Under the pieces are notes generated by a model. The model was given only the letters and a program-made list of their open reading frames with translations. It searched no databases and was not told the DNA's origin. The position numbers were made by a program, and so were the translations under genes. 64,000 nucleotides of DNA from Marinobacter sp. ELB17 (GTDB lineage Bacteria; Pseudomonadota; Gammaproteobacteria; Pseudomonadales; Oleiphilaceae): NCBI RefSeq assembly GCF_000169375.1, contig NZ_AAXY01000022.1, positions 1 to 64,000 of the forward strand. The letters run 5' to 3'. This document shows, one piece after another, positions 36,969-45,186 of this stretch (the first letter of the stretch is position 1; every line of letters starts with the position of its first letter).

Positions 36969-37150
36969 ATCATCTCCTCTTCACAACAGGTATATAAAAT
37001 ACTATGTTTCTTTCAACATAAGAAAGATTTTATTAACGCCCGATTTTCCGCTGACCGGTAAGTTGATGAAGGCAGCTTAAACTAAGCAATTATCTTAACG
37101 AACTATTTGTGTAGAAAATTTTACTTACAGTTTCTGACTGGTTATTAATT

Positions 37151-38185
37151 TTAATTTTTTGAAATAAGTCCAGATAAAAATGCTTGTAGGTTTTCATTTA
37201 GCTTTTCTATACAGTAACCGCCTTCTACTAAGACAATCACTGGCTTATTCAGTGCCTTCAGCTTTTTTGCTAGCGTTTTGAAACCCTGTGTACTGACATG
37301 ACATTTAGCTTGTGGATCGTCTTTATAGACATCGAACCCTAACACATGGACAATAACATCTGGATTAAACAGCTTTACAATTTCGATTGATTTGTCCACA
37401 TAATTAAAAAATCCAGTTTCATCTGTACCATGTGGCATAGGAAAGTTAATATTATAACCGTAGCCCTCCCCATACCCTCTTTCGTGCTCGTGACCTGCGA
37501 CCACGGGATAAAAATTAATAGGGTTGCCATGCACCGAGGTATATAGCACATCTTTACGGTCATAAAATATTTCTTGAATACCCTGACCATGATGCATGTC
37601 GGTATCTATAATGGCGATTTTTTGAAATTTCTGGCGCAGGTGCTCAGCGATAATTGCTGCGTTATTTAGATAACAAAAACCACCTGCTGCGCTTTTTCTA
37701 GCGTGATGCCCTGCGGGCCTCGTCAGGCATATTTGAATATCATTTTGATGCGTCTCATCATTTAATAACGAATCAGCGGCATTGAGTGCCGTTTGAGCGG
37801 ACCAATAAATAGAGGTCCATGAATGCTTGCCAATTGGGGCGCTACCATCAGCTTGATACTTAGCCGCTTTTGCCAAAATACCAAGCCCAGAATTGTTGTT
37901 CGGCACATAGACTGTGGTTTGAACCTCTTCTCCCATCTTCTCACCCGAAGCCATCCATTCTTCATAGCCATGCTTTAAAAAATTAACATAGTCGAAGTCA
38001 TGTACTACTAAAATTGGTTCGATCCCTATTTCCTTGGCAGTCGTTACTTCTAACCCCATCATCTGTGGAGCTTTTAATAGCTCAGTCAATCTCTCGGGTG
38101 TTTCTTGCGGTTGACGCATTTTCCCTCGAGAAAAATAGCTTTTGGGATGATGAAGCTTTTGCTTTTCGTGACTGTATATTTTCAT
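37151..38185 (-). CDS. Histone deacetylase-family amidohydrolase (acetylpolyamine amidohydrolase-like)
   Basis: A 344-residue arginase/deacetylase-fold enzyme close in length and order of motifs to Mycoplana acetylpolyamine amidohydrolase. His160-His161 lie in RPAGHHARKSAAGGFCYLNNAA, zinc ligands Asp196 and His198 in AIIDTDMHHGQGIQ, the third zinc Asp in VLGFDVYKDDP, and the catalytic Tyr in VLVEGGYCIE. The full catalytic set is therefore present. Bacterial relatives remove acetyl groups from acetylated polyamines or small amines. It is the first gene of the AT-rich catabolic set and would unmask an amino group for the DadA-like oxidoreductase. No transporter lies inside the island. Confidence 0.87.
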   Translation of the reverse strand: MKIYSHEKQKLHHPKSYFSRGKMRQPQETPERLTELLKAPQMMGLEVTTAKEIGIEPILVVHDFDYVNFLKHGYEEWMASGEKMGEEVQTTVYVPNNNSGLGILAKAAKYQADGSAPIGKHSWTSIYWSAQTALNAADSLLNDETHQNDIQICLTRPAGHHARKSAAGGFCYLNNAAIIAEHLRQKFQKIAIIDTDMHHGQGIQEIFYDRKDVLYTSVHGNPINFYPVVAGHEHERGYGEGYGYNINFPMPHGTDETGFFNYVDKSIEIVKLFNPDVIVHVLGFDVYKDDPQAKCHVSTQGFKTLAKKLKALNKPVIVLVEGGYCIEKLNENLQAFLSGLISKN

Positions 38186-38356
38186 CTTCTTCGTTCCATT
38201 GTTTCTGTCAAAATCTATTTTCTAATTTTTAATACAAGTTTTTCTTACTTACAAAAACTCTAATAACAGCTTTAAAGTTACATCATTTATATTACAATAT
38301 TATATTATTCACTAGAGCTATTTTAATTAGAAAATATTTTGAAATTTTATATAAGC

Positions 38357-38445
38357 ATTATCCGCTAAATATATGGCACTGAATATCGGTAGTCAAACGA
38401 TATAAAATTATATCGGATATAAGTGTAGCTAATATATTGAGAGTG
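38357..38445. repeat. Right copy of the 89-bp direct repeat flanking the AT-rich island
   Basis: It is the same orientation as the copy at 30254-30342, with about ten substitutions and no gaps. It lies 172 bases upstream of the deacetylase gene in very AT-rich DNA. Together the copies delimit an 8.1-kb block with lower GC than both sides. From here to 38802 there is no gene I can support. Confidence 0.8.
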
Positions 38446-38657
38446 ACAGCTTTAGAAGAGACATGTAATGCTAAATGCGTGGTATCGATATTTTTAATTT
38501 CAAAACTGCGTAGTTTGGCATAAAACCGCTCATTACCAGTTGTAAATCGTCGGCTTCTCGGCTTTGGCTTGACCAGGGCCAAAATGTAGATCACCAATAG
38601 TCCTGTCAGCGCCGGAATAGTATTAGCCCATTAACGTCGACTCAAAATTGACCGACC

Positions 38658-38712
38658 TGAGTCAACATAGCCGCCTCGCGCAATAATCAGGGCGGCGGCC
38701 GATGTTGACTCA
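38658..38712. repeat. 55-bp imperfect palindrome with perfect 11-bp ends (possible mobile-element remnant)
   Basis: TGAGTCAACAT at 38658-38668 is mirrored by ATGTTGACTCA at 38702-38712, with inner GCCGCC/GGCGGC pairing. The related string GACTCAAAATTGACC is just to the left. Paired ends of this kind beside GACTCA/TTGAC strings recall terminal regions of insertion sequences (IS21-like ends were considered), but no transposase frame is present. It lies at the junction between the AT-rich island and the GC-richer glycolate region. Confidence 0.4.
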
Positions 38713-38802
38713 AGAGACATGTTCTTTTGGTCATACACGTTCTCCAGTCTCAGGGTATTATTCCTTCACTGAGCTGGTCACATCCATTCAACCACTTCAC
38801 GC

Positions 38803-41800
38803 TCAGGCTAATGCACTTTCCAGCACCTTTGCGACATGCAAGGCGGTTTTATTGGCACCATCGTGAATTTGATGTCGACAGCTGGTGCCATCGGCAACCA
38901 CAAGATCATCGGCCTCCGCCTTACGAACCGCAGGGAGAAGTGAAAGCTCGGCCATCTGCATCGAAGCCTCGTAGTGTTCACGTTCGTATCCAAAGCTGCC
39001 GGCCATTCCACAGCATGAGGTTTCGATGTTTTTTACCTCTAGTTCCGGTATCCAGCGAAGCACCTGCTCGACTGGCCGGAGAGCATCAAATGCTTTCTGA
39101 TGACAGTGGCCGTGTAGAAGGATTCTGGATGTTTCGAGGGCTTTTAAATCGAGCTTTAGACGACCAGCATCATGTTCTTTGACCAAAAACTCCTCAAACA
39201 GGAAGGACGCCTTCGACAAAGCCACGGCCTGCTCACCGTAGCCATACTGCAAGAACTCATCGCGCAGGGTTAGCAGGCAGGATGGCTCCAGCCCGACAAT
39301 ACTGATACCCCGTTCAACGAACGGCATCAGGTACTCGAGTGTGCGCTTCGCTTCGGCCTTGGCCTTGTCTACCTGGCCTGAGGCAAGATAAGTTCGGCCA
39401 CAGCACAACGGTCTCTCGCTCGGAGCTTTGTTGAAGTGCACGTGGTAGCCGGCGGCAGTAAGAACCCGTTGAGCCGCTTCTGCGTTAGAAGGCTCAAGGT
39501 AGTTATTGAAGGTGTCGACAAACAGCAACACTTCTTTTTCACATACTGCGTTACCCGGCTTCGCGGCAGCGCCGGCCAGATAGTTACCGCAAAAGTTCGG
39601 CAAAGCGCGCTGTTCTGCCAAGCCTAAGGTGCGCTTAATCCAGTCTGACAAAAAAGGCACCCGTTCAACTGCAGCAATTACGCTTGAAAAATGCCTGGCG
39701 TATGCGGCGTAACGAGGCATTTCAGCCACAAATCGATCTCGAAGTGAAATTCCGTGTTTTTTTGACCAGGCCGAACGTGCCTCAATTTTCATCTTGGCCA
39801 TGTCTACACCGGTTGGGCAATCACGTTTGCAGCCCTTACAGGACACACACAGATCCAGTGCCTCTTTGACATCGTTGCCGGCAAGGCCGTCTGACCCTAA
39901 TTGCCCAGACAACGCCAGCCGTAATGTATTGGCTCGCCCTCGTGTCAGGTGTTGCTCTTCCCGGGTAATGCGAAAACTGGGGCACATGGTGCCGGCGTCG
40001 AATTTTCGGCAATGGCCGTTGTTGTTGCACATCTCAACGGCTTTGATCAGCCCGGATGTCGGATCGCCCCCACTGCCCGGCGCACTTTGTTCGCCGGTTA
40101 ACGGATCGCGAAGTACATCCCAACCTGACCAGTCGAGCGCTGGCGCTATTGGTATACCCTTATACCCTTTATTAAACCGGAAGTAGTCTGGATCATCCAT
40201 TCGCGGGGTATCGACTATTTTGCCGGGGTTCAGCAAATTCTCAGGATCGAAAAGCTGCTTAATCTCCTTGAACGCCGCATTGAGCTGTGGCCCAAACTGC
40301 CACGCCACCCACTCTCCGCGACAGATGCCATCGCCATGCTCGCCGGAAAAAGCACCTTTGTATTCGCGAACCAGCGCTGACGCTTCTTCGGCGATCGCAC
40401 GCATTTTTTGCGCTCCGTCACGACGCATATCCAGAATCGGTCGAACATGCAAAGTGCCAACACTGGCGTGGGCATACCAGGTTCCTTCCGTGCCATGCTT
40501 ATGAAATACTTCGGTGAGTTTATTGGTATATTCCGCAAGGCTTTCAAGCGGTACTGCGCAGTCCTCAATAAACGAAACAGGCTTACCGTCACCTTTCATG
40601 CTCATCATGATGTTCAGGCCCGCCTTACGCACGTTCCACAAGGCGGCCTGTTCGGCAGCGCCTGTCATGCTGACGACACAATCGGGTAAACCCAGGTCCC
40701 CCATCAGTTCACTAAGTTTTCCCAGATCGCCTCGCAGTTTCTGCGCATCTTCCCCCGAGAATTCAACCAGCAGAATGGCCTTGGGTTTGCCGATTAACGC
40801 TTTCTCGATCACTGGCCGAAACGCTGCATTTTCAATCGCAAGGTCTATCATGGTGCGATCCACCAGCTCTACTGCTGATGGTTTGAGAGTAACGATGTGC
40901 TGGGTCAGGTCCATGGCCTGATAGAACTGAACGAAGTTAACCACGGCCAGCACTTTGTGAACCGGTAGCGGTGCAAGCTGAAGCTTGATTCTCTGTGTAA
41001 GCCCCAGAGTTCCTTCAGAACCGACTAACAGGTGAGCGAGATTAACCTGGCCGTCCAGGTTATAAGGGCGCGAATTCTGGCAGTTGAAGATATCAAGATT
41101 ATAACCACCCACGCGACGCAGAACCTTGGGAAATCTTTCCATTATGTTGGCGTTTTCCCGCTCTGCAATGTGCTGTACGTGATAGGCTATTGCGCGAATT
41201 CTTTCATTGTCAGGTAGGTTGCTGGTTAAACCAAAATGGCCTTGCGAACCATCCGCAAGTAAGGCGTCGATACCCAGAACATTGTGAACCATGTTGCCGT
41301 ACTTGATGGACCTTGAGCCACAGGAGTTATTGCCCGCCATACCACCAATGGTGCATTGGGCGGCCGTTGATACATCAACCGGGAACCAAAGCCCATAAGG
41401 CTTGAGCCAGCGGTTTAGGTCATCAAGAACCAGCCCGGGTTCAACGACCACTGTCTGTTTCTCTTCGTCAAACTCGACAATCTGATTTAACCAGCGGCTG
41501 GTATCCAGAATGATCGCCTCGCCAACAGTCTGGCCGCACTGGCTGGTGCCCGCCCCGCGCGCAAGTACCGGAACTTTTGCATCCCGTGCTATATCAACAG
41601 CTAGTTGCAAGTCCGCCTGATTGCGGGGTATCACGACGCCAACCGGCATAATCTGGTAGATGGAAGCGTCCGTGGAGTAGCGTCCACGTGAGGCGTCGTC
41701 AAAAAGCACATCACCCGCAAGTTCACGTGTCAAACGAGCGGCGACGTCAGACATCGGTTTTACTCGCGCATTTTGCGATTGTATCTTAGGCTCTGAAAAC

Positions 41801-41808
41801 GCGTTCAT
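38803..41808 (-). CDS. Fused FAD-linked oxidase/Fe-S protein, D-2-hydroxyacid dehydrogenase (glycolate, D-lactate or D-2-hydroxyglutarate)
   Basis: A 1001-residue single-chain flavoprotein. A PCMH FAD domain comes first (VPVLARGAGTSQCGQTVGEAIILDTSRW, GGMAGNNSCGSRSIKYGN, LLVGSEGTLGL). An FAD-oxidase C domain follows, then two ferredoxin-type cysteine groups (CNNNGHCRKFDAGTMCPS and CVSCKGCKRDCPTG). Two CCG-type domains end the protein (CCGRTYLASGQ, HGHCHQKAF, CCGMAGSFG). The plan is GlcD plus GlcF in one chain, as in YdiJ-like proteins of about 1000 residues. It oxidises a D-2-hydroxy acid and passes electrons to quinone. The start is 37 bases from the end of a serine-glyoxylate-type aminotransferase gene, which makes glycolate-to-glyoxylate oxidation the most attractive role, though D-lactate or D-2-hydroxyglutarate cannot be excluded. 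Confidence 0.9.
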   Translation of the reverse strand: MNAFSEPKIQSQNARVKPMSDVAARLTRELAGDVLFDDASRGRYSTDASIYQIMPVGVVIPRNQADLQLAVDIARDAKVPVLARGAGTSQCGQTVGEAIILDTSRWLNQIVEFDEEKQTVVVEPGLVLDDLNRWLKPYGLWFPVDVSTAAQCTIGGMAGNNSCGSRSIKYGNMVHNVLGIDALLADGSQGHFGLTSNLPDNERIRAIAYHVQHIAERENANIMERFPKVLRRVGGYNLDIFNCQNSRPYNLDGQVNLAHLLVGSEGTLGLTQRIKLQLAPLPVHKVLAVVNFVQFYQAMDLTQHIVTLKPSAVELVDRTMIDLAIENAAFRPVIEKALIGKPKAILLVEFSGEDAQKLRGDLGKLSELMGDLGLPDCVVSMTGAAEQAALWNVRKAGLNIMMSMKGDGKPVSFIEDCAVPLESLAEYTNKLTEVFHKHGTEGTWYAHASVGTLHVRPILDMRRDGAQKMRAIAEEASALVREYKGAFSGEHGDGICRGEWVAWQFGPQLNAAFKEIKQLFDPENLLNPGKIVDTPRMDDPDYFRFNKGYKGIPIAPALDWSGWDVLRDPLTGEQSAPGSGGDPTSGLIKAVEMCNNNGHCRKFDAGTMCPSFRITREEQHLTRGRANTLRLALSGQLGSDGLAGNDVKEALDLCVSCKGCKRDCPTGVDMAKMKIEARSAWSKKHGISLRDRFVAEMPRYAAYARHFSSVIAAVERVPFLSDWIKRTLGLAEQRALPNFCGNYLAGAAAKPGNAVCEKEVLLFVDTFNNYLEPSNAEAAQRVLTAAGYHVHFNKAPSERPLCCGRTYLASGQVDKAKAEAKRTLEYLMPFVERGISIVGLEPSCLLTLRDEFLQYGYGEQAVALSKASFLFEEFLVKEHDAGRLKLDLKALETSRILLHGHCHQKAFDALRPVEQVLRWIPELEVKNIETSCCGMAGSFGYEREHYEASMQMAELSLLPAVRKAEADDLVVADGTSCRHQIHDGANKTALHVAKVLESALA

Positions 41809-41845
41809 CGTTTACTCCTGATCTATGCCGTTATAAACACCGCTA

Positions 41846-43054
41846 TTAATTGACGTGGTGAGGCGGATTCTGGGAGAAGTACTCCAGCGCTGCCAAAACG
41901 CCGCTACCCTTGAGGTTCACGCCAGACAACTTCAGACCAGCCTCACAGCCACCTAACGCGGCGATCAAAGTCAGATCATTGCAGTCGCCGAGGTGTCCTA
42001 TTCGGAACATCTTGCCTTTCGACTTGCCCAGCCCCATGCCCAGCGAAAGATCGAAGCGCTCGTAAATCAGACGCCGAACCGCATCCGCATCCACGCCCTC
42101 GGGCATCACGACACCCGTCAGAACCGGGGAGTAGACATCTGGCTCCTGACACTGAACTTCCAGCCCCCAGGCTTCAACGGCCTTACGCACACCGACACCC
42201 CAACGCTGGTGGCGTGCAAGCACCTGTTCCAGGCCTTCCTCAAGCAACATATCCAACGCTTCATTCAGGCCGTAAAGCAAGTTCGTGTTGGGCGTATAAG
42301 GCCAATAACCGTTTTTGTTGGCCTCAAGAATCTCATCCCATGCCCAGAAGCTTTTTGGCAAATTTGAGGTTTTGCTGGCAGCGATGGCGTTATCCGACAA
42401 GGCGTTAAAACTGATACCTGGCGGCAGCATCAAACCTTTCTGGGAACCGGAAATAGTTACGTCCACTCCCCACGCATCGTGTTGATAGTCCGCGCACGCC
42501 AGGCCTGAAATCGTATCGACCAATAACAGTGCTGGATGGCCGGCGGCATTGATGGCGCGGCGTACTGCAGGGATATTGCTTGTTACACCGGTTGAGGTTT
42601 CATTGTGAACCACACACACCGCCTTGATGGTGTGGCCTGTATCTTTTCTGAGGCGCTCTTCAATCATGTCGGCCTGCACGCCTGCACGCCAACCCTCATA
42701 TCCGGGCAGCCCCAAGAATTCCGGCTGCAGCCCAAGCCGACGCGCCATTTTTTCCCACAGTGTTGCGAAGTGACCAGTTTCGAACATCAGCACATGGTCA
42801 CCGGCAGACATAGTGTTAATGAGGGCGGCCTCCCAGGCTCCGGTTCCGGATGCCGGGTAAATAATGACGGGCTGGGTCGTTTTAAAGATAGTCTGAATTT
42901 TTTTTAGCAGTTCCAGACCTAGTGCGCCAAACTCAGGCCCGCGATGATCAATAGTCGGGAGGCTCATGGCGCGCAGAATACGGTCCGGTACCGGAGACGG
43001 CCCGGGTATTTGAAGGAAGTGCCGGCCTGATGGATGAAAATCAAGTTTCAACAT
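41846..43054 (-). CDS. Serine-glyoxylate aminotransferase-like class V aminotransferase
   Basis: A 402-residue fold-type I class V aminotransferase. It begins FLQIPGPSPVPDRILRAM and has PASGTGAWEAALINT, VVHNETSTGVTSNIPAVR, LLVDTISGLA and the PLP Lys206 in VTISGSQKGLMLPPG. Its C-terminal GLGKSKGKMFRIGHLGDCNDLT is typical of SgaA proteins. It transfers an amino group from serine (or alanine/aspartate) to glyoxylate, making glycine. It is a paralogue of bhcA 8 kb away; both share the NETxTGVTS and SGSQKG blocks. It leads a two-gene operon with the FAD/Fe-S dehydrogenase, giving glycolate to glyoxylate to glycine. A TTTTGAATTC site lies 42 bases upstream. Confidence 0.9.
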   Translation of the reverse strand: MLKLDFHPSGRHFLQIPGPSPVPDRILRAMSLPTIDHRGPEFGALGLELLKKIQTIFKTTQPVIIYPASGTGAWEAALINTMSAGDHVLMFETGHFATLWEKMARRLGLQPEFLGLPGYEGWRAGVQADMIEERLRKDTGHTIKAVCVVHNETSTGVTSNIPAVRRAINAAGHPALLLVDTISGLACADYQHDAWGVDVTISGSQKGLMLPPGISFNALSDNAIAASKTSNLPKSFWAWDEILEANKNGYWPYTPNTNLLYGLNEALDMLLEEGLEQVLARHQRWGVGVRKAVEAWGLEVQCQEPDVYSPVLTGVVMPEGVDADAVRRLIYERFDLSLGMGLGKSKGKMFRIGHLGDCNDLTLIAALGGCEAGLKLSGVNLKGSGVLAALEYFSQNPPHHVN

Positions 43055-43095
43055 AGGAAATACTCCGCGAGTTTATGGTGCCTATAAATTCTGAA

Positions 43096-43105
43096 TTTTG
43101 AATTC
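43096..43105. promoter_or_regulatory. TTTTGAATTC site upstream of the serine-glyoxylate aminotransferase gene
   Basis: TTTTGAATTC lies within a longer AT stretch rich in TGAATT, 42 bases before the aminotransferase start on the minus strand. The identical decamer occurs before the GntR gene (49217-49226), and a related TGAATTCA cluster occurs before the TRAP operon (48309-48332). This suggests a shared operator. Confidence 0.4.
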
Positions 43106-43145
43106 ACATATGAACCGCATTATGGGTAAATATCGAAGTAATGAA

Positions 43146-44333
43146 CTACTTGATACATCCCTCCTGGCGGAGATTACTAACCTCCTCTGCGCTCAAACCA
43201 GCGCCATACAAGATTTCATCGGTGTGTTGCGCAAAGAGGGGCGCCGGGTAACGAATCTGTGAGGGTGTACGGGAAAATTTGCTGGGAAAACCGATCGTTT
43301 TCATCTTGCCGATCACCGGGTGGTCGATTTCCTCGACCATGCCTCTGGCGAGAAAATGCTCATCCTGCACGGCCTGGGCGAAATTGTTGATCGGTCCGGC
43401 GGGCACGCCTGCAATGTCGCATCGATCCAGCCAATGCGCCGTTTCACGAAGGGACAGGATTTCTTCCAGAACACGTTCGAGTTGCTCAACATTGCGCCCA
43501 CGGTCGCTATTGGTTAAAAACCGCTCATCAGCAATCAAATCGTCCCGCGCGATGACATCCTGGCAGAAGCGCTCCCAGGTTCGCTGGTTAGCGCAGCCCA
43601 GCATCATGTAGCCATCCTGCGTTTTGACGGCTTGATAAGGGGCTGATACGCGATGACGCCAGCCGGTGGCTTCCGGCACGGTGCCTTCGGAGAAGTACGC
43701 CGCCGCCTCCCAACTGAACCAGGGCAGGCCACATTCGGTGATGGCTATATCAATCTGTTGACCTTCACCGGTATTCATTTTGTGTATGCACGCCGCCAAA
43801 ATCGAATAGACCGCGGTGATGCCTGCGCCGATATCGTAAACGGCAATGCCGGTTTTTACCGGTCGTCGACCTGGCTCGCCCGTCATCGACATCAAACCGC
43901 TCATGCCCTGGGCCACCAGATCAAAACCCCCTTTATTGCTGTACGGACCCGTTTGACCATAGCCTGAAATAGAGCAGTAAATTATGCCGGGGTTGATCAT
44001 TTTGATGGTCTCATAATCGATCCCCAGAGATTTCGTCACTCCAGGCCGATAGTTCTCGACAATGACATCTGCGTCTTTGGCGAGCCGATAAAATATCTCC
44101 CTCGCGCGTTCATCCTTGAGGTTTAAGGAAATGCTTTTCTTGTTTCGGTTGATCTGGCAGAAACAAGTAGATTCGTCATTAACGTAGGGCCCCATTTGTC
44201 GGCTGTCATCGCCACCATTGGCTTTTTCCACCTTAATGACTTCAGCCCCCATGTCACCCAGTACCATGGTGCAATAGGGCCCGGCCATGATTTGCGAGAC
44301 ATCCAGAACTTTTATGTTTTTCAAGGGAAGCAT
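43146..44333 (-). CDS. CaiB/BaiF family CoA-transferase
   Basis: A 395-residue class III CoA-transferase. It has the N-terminal LPLKNIKVLDVSQIMAGPYCTMVLGDMGAEVIKVE, the catalytic Asp in VYDIGAGITAVYSILAA (about residue 168), and the interlocked-ring-type C-terminal region with RGMVEEIDHPVIGKMKTIGFPSKFS. It moves CoA from a donor such as succinyl-CoA to a carboxylic acid. It closes the operon dctP-dctQ-dctM-enoyl-CoA hydratase-CoA-transferase, so it probably activates the acid imported by the TRAP system. Formyl-CoA:oxalate transferase is a relative, but no oxalyl-CoA decarboxylase is nearby, so oxalate is not supported. Confidence 0.9.
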   Translation of the reverse strand: MLPLKNIKVLDVSQIMAGPYCTMVLGDMGAEVIKVEKANGGDDSRQMGPYVNDESTCFCQINRNKKSISLNLKDERAREIFYRLAKDADVIVENYRPGVTKSLGIDYETIKMINPGIIYCSISGYGQTGPYSNKGGFDLVAQGMSGLMSMTGEPGRRPVKTGIAVYDIGAGITAVYSILAACIHKMNTGEGQQIDIAITECGLPWFSWEAAAYFSEGTVPEATGWRHRVSAPYQAVKTQDGYMMLGCANQRTWERFCQDVIARDDLIADERFLTNSDRGRNVEQLERVLEEILSLRETAHWLDRCDIAGVPAGPINNFAQAVQDEHFLARGMVEEIDHPVIGKMKTIGFPSKFSRTPSQIRYPAPLFAQHTDEILYGAGLSAEEVSNLRQEGCIK

Positions 44334-44372
44334 GTGTTTTCTCCGTGTTGGAAAAGCTGTTCAGTAAGCAAG

Positions 44373-45167
44373 CTATTTTCCGGTCCATTCAAACGGTGTT
44401 TTGGTGACGAACTTATTGACCGCTGCTTTGAAGTCGGCACTGGCATAGCAGGTTCTCACCCAGTCATCGCTGACATCCGCAGCCGTCCGTCTGTGTGCCA
44501 GCACGCGGTTGATAATTTCTTTGGCAGCGAGCACCGTCAACGGCGCTCGTTGACTGAAGGCCTGTGCCTTTTTGTCGACCTCATCTCTAATGACATTGGC
44601 TTCAAAAACCTCGCTGACCAATCCAATGGAGGCGGCTTCCGGTGCCTCGATCAGCTTTGCCGCCATCAGAATCTCCTTGGTTCTAGGGATGCCAACGATG
44701 TCCATCAGGCGCGACACGTTGGTAACTGACAGACAATTGCCCAGGGTTTTGGCAATCGGCACCCCAAACTTCAGCGAGGGCGTGCAATAGCGAAAGTCGC
44801 AAGCGAGCGCAATAGCTGCTCCACCGCCGACACAAAAACCTTCAAGCAGCGCGATGGTCGGCGTTTTCATGGTTTCCAGGCTATGGAGCACACTGTCGAT
44901 ACGGCGTTCATAAGCAATGCCCTGATCTCCGTGTTCAAAATCAGCAAATTGCTTGATGTCCGTTCCGGCCACGAATGCTTCACCACCATAGCCATAAAAA
45001 ACGACAGCGCTTACTTCAGCTTGCTCATCGATTTCTTCACAAATGCGCTCGAGTGAGTCATACATACTCCAGGTCATTGCATTGCGGTTTTCTGGGCGAT
45101 TGAAGCCGACCCAAGCCACCCCTTGACTTACCTTGCAGTCGACACTGCCTTGGCTAGGTTTGTTCAT
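44373..45167 (-). CDS. Enoyl-CoA hydratase/isomerase (crotonase) family protein
   Basis: A 264-residue crotonase-fold protein with FNRPENRNAMTWSMYDSLERI, the oxyanion-hole region AFVAGTDIKQFADFE, and GFCVGGGAAIALACDFRYCTPSLKFGVPIAKTLGN. The second glutamate typical of true hydratases in GxPExxLGL is not obvious here (the segment reads VPIAKTLG), so the reaction may be isomerisation, hydrolysis or decarboxylation rather than hydration. It lies 19 bases after dctM and 39 bases before the CoA-transferase and should act on the CoA ester the transferase makes. Confidence 0.87.
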   Translation of the reverse strand: MNKPSQGSVDCKVSQGVAWVGFNRPENRNAMTWSMYDSLERICEEIDEQAEVSAVVFYGYGGEAFVAGTDIKQFADFEHGDQGIAYERRIDSVLHSLETMKTPTIALLEGFCVGGGAAIALACDFRYCTPSLKFGVPIAKTLGNCLSVTNVSRLMDIVGIPRTKEILMAAKLIEAPEAASIGLVSEVFEANVIRDEVDKKAQAFSQRAPLTVLAAKEIINRVLAHRRTAADVSDDWVRTCYASADFKAAVNKFVTKTPFEWTGK

Positions 45168-45186
45168 TTCATATCCCCTTCAGCTA

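Noticed and set aside
38358..38597. 79-codon minus-strand frame running through the right repeat copy
   Set aside because: Its last 29 codons are the repeat itself, and differences between the copies are mostly amino-acid changing, so there is no sign of coding constraint.
43146..45167. Oxalate degradation assignment for the CoA-transferase
   Set aside because: Class III CoA-transferases include formyl-CoA:oxalate transferase, but no oxalyl-CoA decarboxylase or oxalate antiporter is present nearby.
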